Positions 4,768-5,235 of a DNA stretch of 5,235 nt are shown one piece after another. The notes below the pieces were generated by a model, which did not search any database, had not been told where the DNA came from, and saw only the letters and a list, made by a program, of their open reading frames with translations. Made by a program: the position numbers and the translations under genes. Positions within the stretch are counted from its first letter, which is position 1, and the number at the start of each line of letters is the position of its first letter. This stretch comes from Chloroflexota bacterium (GTDB lineage Bacteria > Chloroflexota > Dormibacteria > Dormibacterales > Dormibacteraceae). Location: assembly GCA_005879675.1 (NCBI GenBank), contig VBJE01000109.1, positions 4,859 to 10,093 on the forward strand. The letters run 5' to 3'.

Positions 4768-5235
4768 CTAGGCCGCCTGGGGCGCGTACCCCGCGAACAC
4801 GGTGCCCGTCTCCAGCGTCGGCATCTTCTTGTAGATGTCGAATTGACCCACGGGATAGATGCGGAACCACGCCTTGCCGTCGATCCGGTCACGAGTGATC
4901 GGCCCGAAGAAGCGCGAGTCCTGGGAGCGGTTGCGGTTGTCGCCCATGACGAAATATTCTTCCGTTCCCATCACTCTTCCGGATGAGTTGTCGGGCCAGT
5001 TGGTGTCGTTGACCCACTGTTCCGGCAGGTATGGCTCGTCGAGCTTGTGACCGTTGATGTAGACGAAGCCGCTGCGGATCAGGATGCGCTCGCCCGGCAG
5101 GCCGATGATCCGCTTGATGAAGTCGGTCGAGTTGTTCGTCGGCGGCCGCAGGATGACGATATCGCCGCGCTGCGGGGGATGAAGCTTGTAGTCGATCTTG
5201 TTGGCGATGAGATAGTCGTTGTTGTCGAGCGTCGC
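4768..5235 (-). CDS. lepB: Signal peptidase I, C-terminal part (truncated by window edge)
   Basis: Signal peptidase I cleaves signal peptides from exported proteins on the outer face of the membrane with a Ser/Lys dyad. The visible 155 residues start ATLDNNDYLIANK, which follows directly after the catalytic SMxP motif, so the N-terminal membrane anchor and Ser are beyond the window. The catalytic lysine is K41 (fragment numbering) in DFIKRIIGLPGE. Box E is GDNRNRSQDSRFFGPI (98-113), matching the family GDNRxxSxDSRxxG. HPPQRGDIVILRPP (19-32) is the box C-like segment. Reading ends YAPQAA with stop at 4770-4768 and no C-terminal membrane helix. An internal GTG at 4974 is not the start because the conserved lysine and box C lie upstream of it. 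The gene is convergent with the M16 peptidase gene. Confidence 0.95.
   Translation of the reverse strand, partial: ATLDNNDYLIANKIDYKLHPPQRGDIVILRPPTNNSTDFIKRIIGLPGERILIRSGFVYINGHKLDEPYLPEQWVNDTNWPDNSSGRVMGTEEYFVMGDNRNRSQDSRFFGPITRDRIDGKAWFRIYPVGQFDIYKKMPTLETGTVFAGYAPQAA

Overview
The window is high-GC bacterial chromosome (roughly two thirds G+C by eye) carrying the classic replication-origin neighbourhood. The leftward strand starts with dnaA (N-terminal part only). The rightward strand carries rpmH, rnpA, yidD, yidC, jag/khpB, a small unknown gene and an M16 zinc peptidase. A leftward signal peptidase I gene (C-terminal part) closes the window. The YidC is the short form without a large periplasmic domain, and it is followed by a Jag/KhpB protein. 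This points to a Gram-positive or monoderm-type lineage such as Actinomycetota or a high-GC Chloroflexota/Dormibacterota-like group. The TTG and GTG starts fit that but do not decide it. The phylum is inference.

Layout. Positions 1-347 are dnaA on the minus strand, starting at TTG behind a strong ribosome binding site. Positions 348-873 are non-coding and hold six DnaA-box-like sites that all share a TCCACA core, an inverted box pair and an AT-rich stretch. This is a strong candidate for oriC or the dnaA autoregulatory region. Positions 874-4761 are seven rightward genes. The first five (rpmH, rnpA, yidD, yidC, jag) form a tightly packed cluster: 28 nt between rpmH and rnpA, a 4-nt overlap rnpA/yidD, a 1-nt overlap yidD/yidC and 12 nt between yidC and jag. 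An 89-residue unknown protein follows 10 nt after jag, then the M16 peptidase with its own possible promoter. The peptidase gene and lepB converge with only 6 nt between their stop codons.

How the genes fit together: DnaA starts replication at the boxes. L34 and RnpA supply ribosome assembly and tRNA 5' maturation. YidD and YidC act in membrane-protein insertion. Jag/KhpB is an RNA-binding partner often encoded beside yidC. The M16 peptidase and signal peptidase I add proteolytic processing, the latter on exported proteins at the membrane.

Most of the window is conserved core genome, and I found no sign of a new defence or mobile system. The points worth a second look are: rpmH has no canonical start codon (an ATC sits where ATG is expected), the arrangement of the DnaA boxes, the absence of the usual rsmG-parA-parB genes after jag, the unknown 89-residue protein, and the very tight convergent junction at the M16/lepB boundary.
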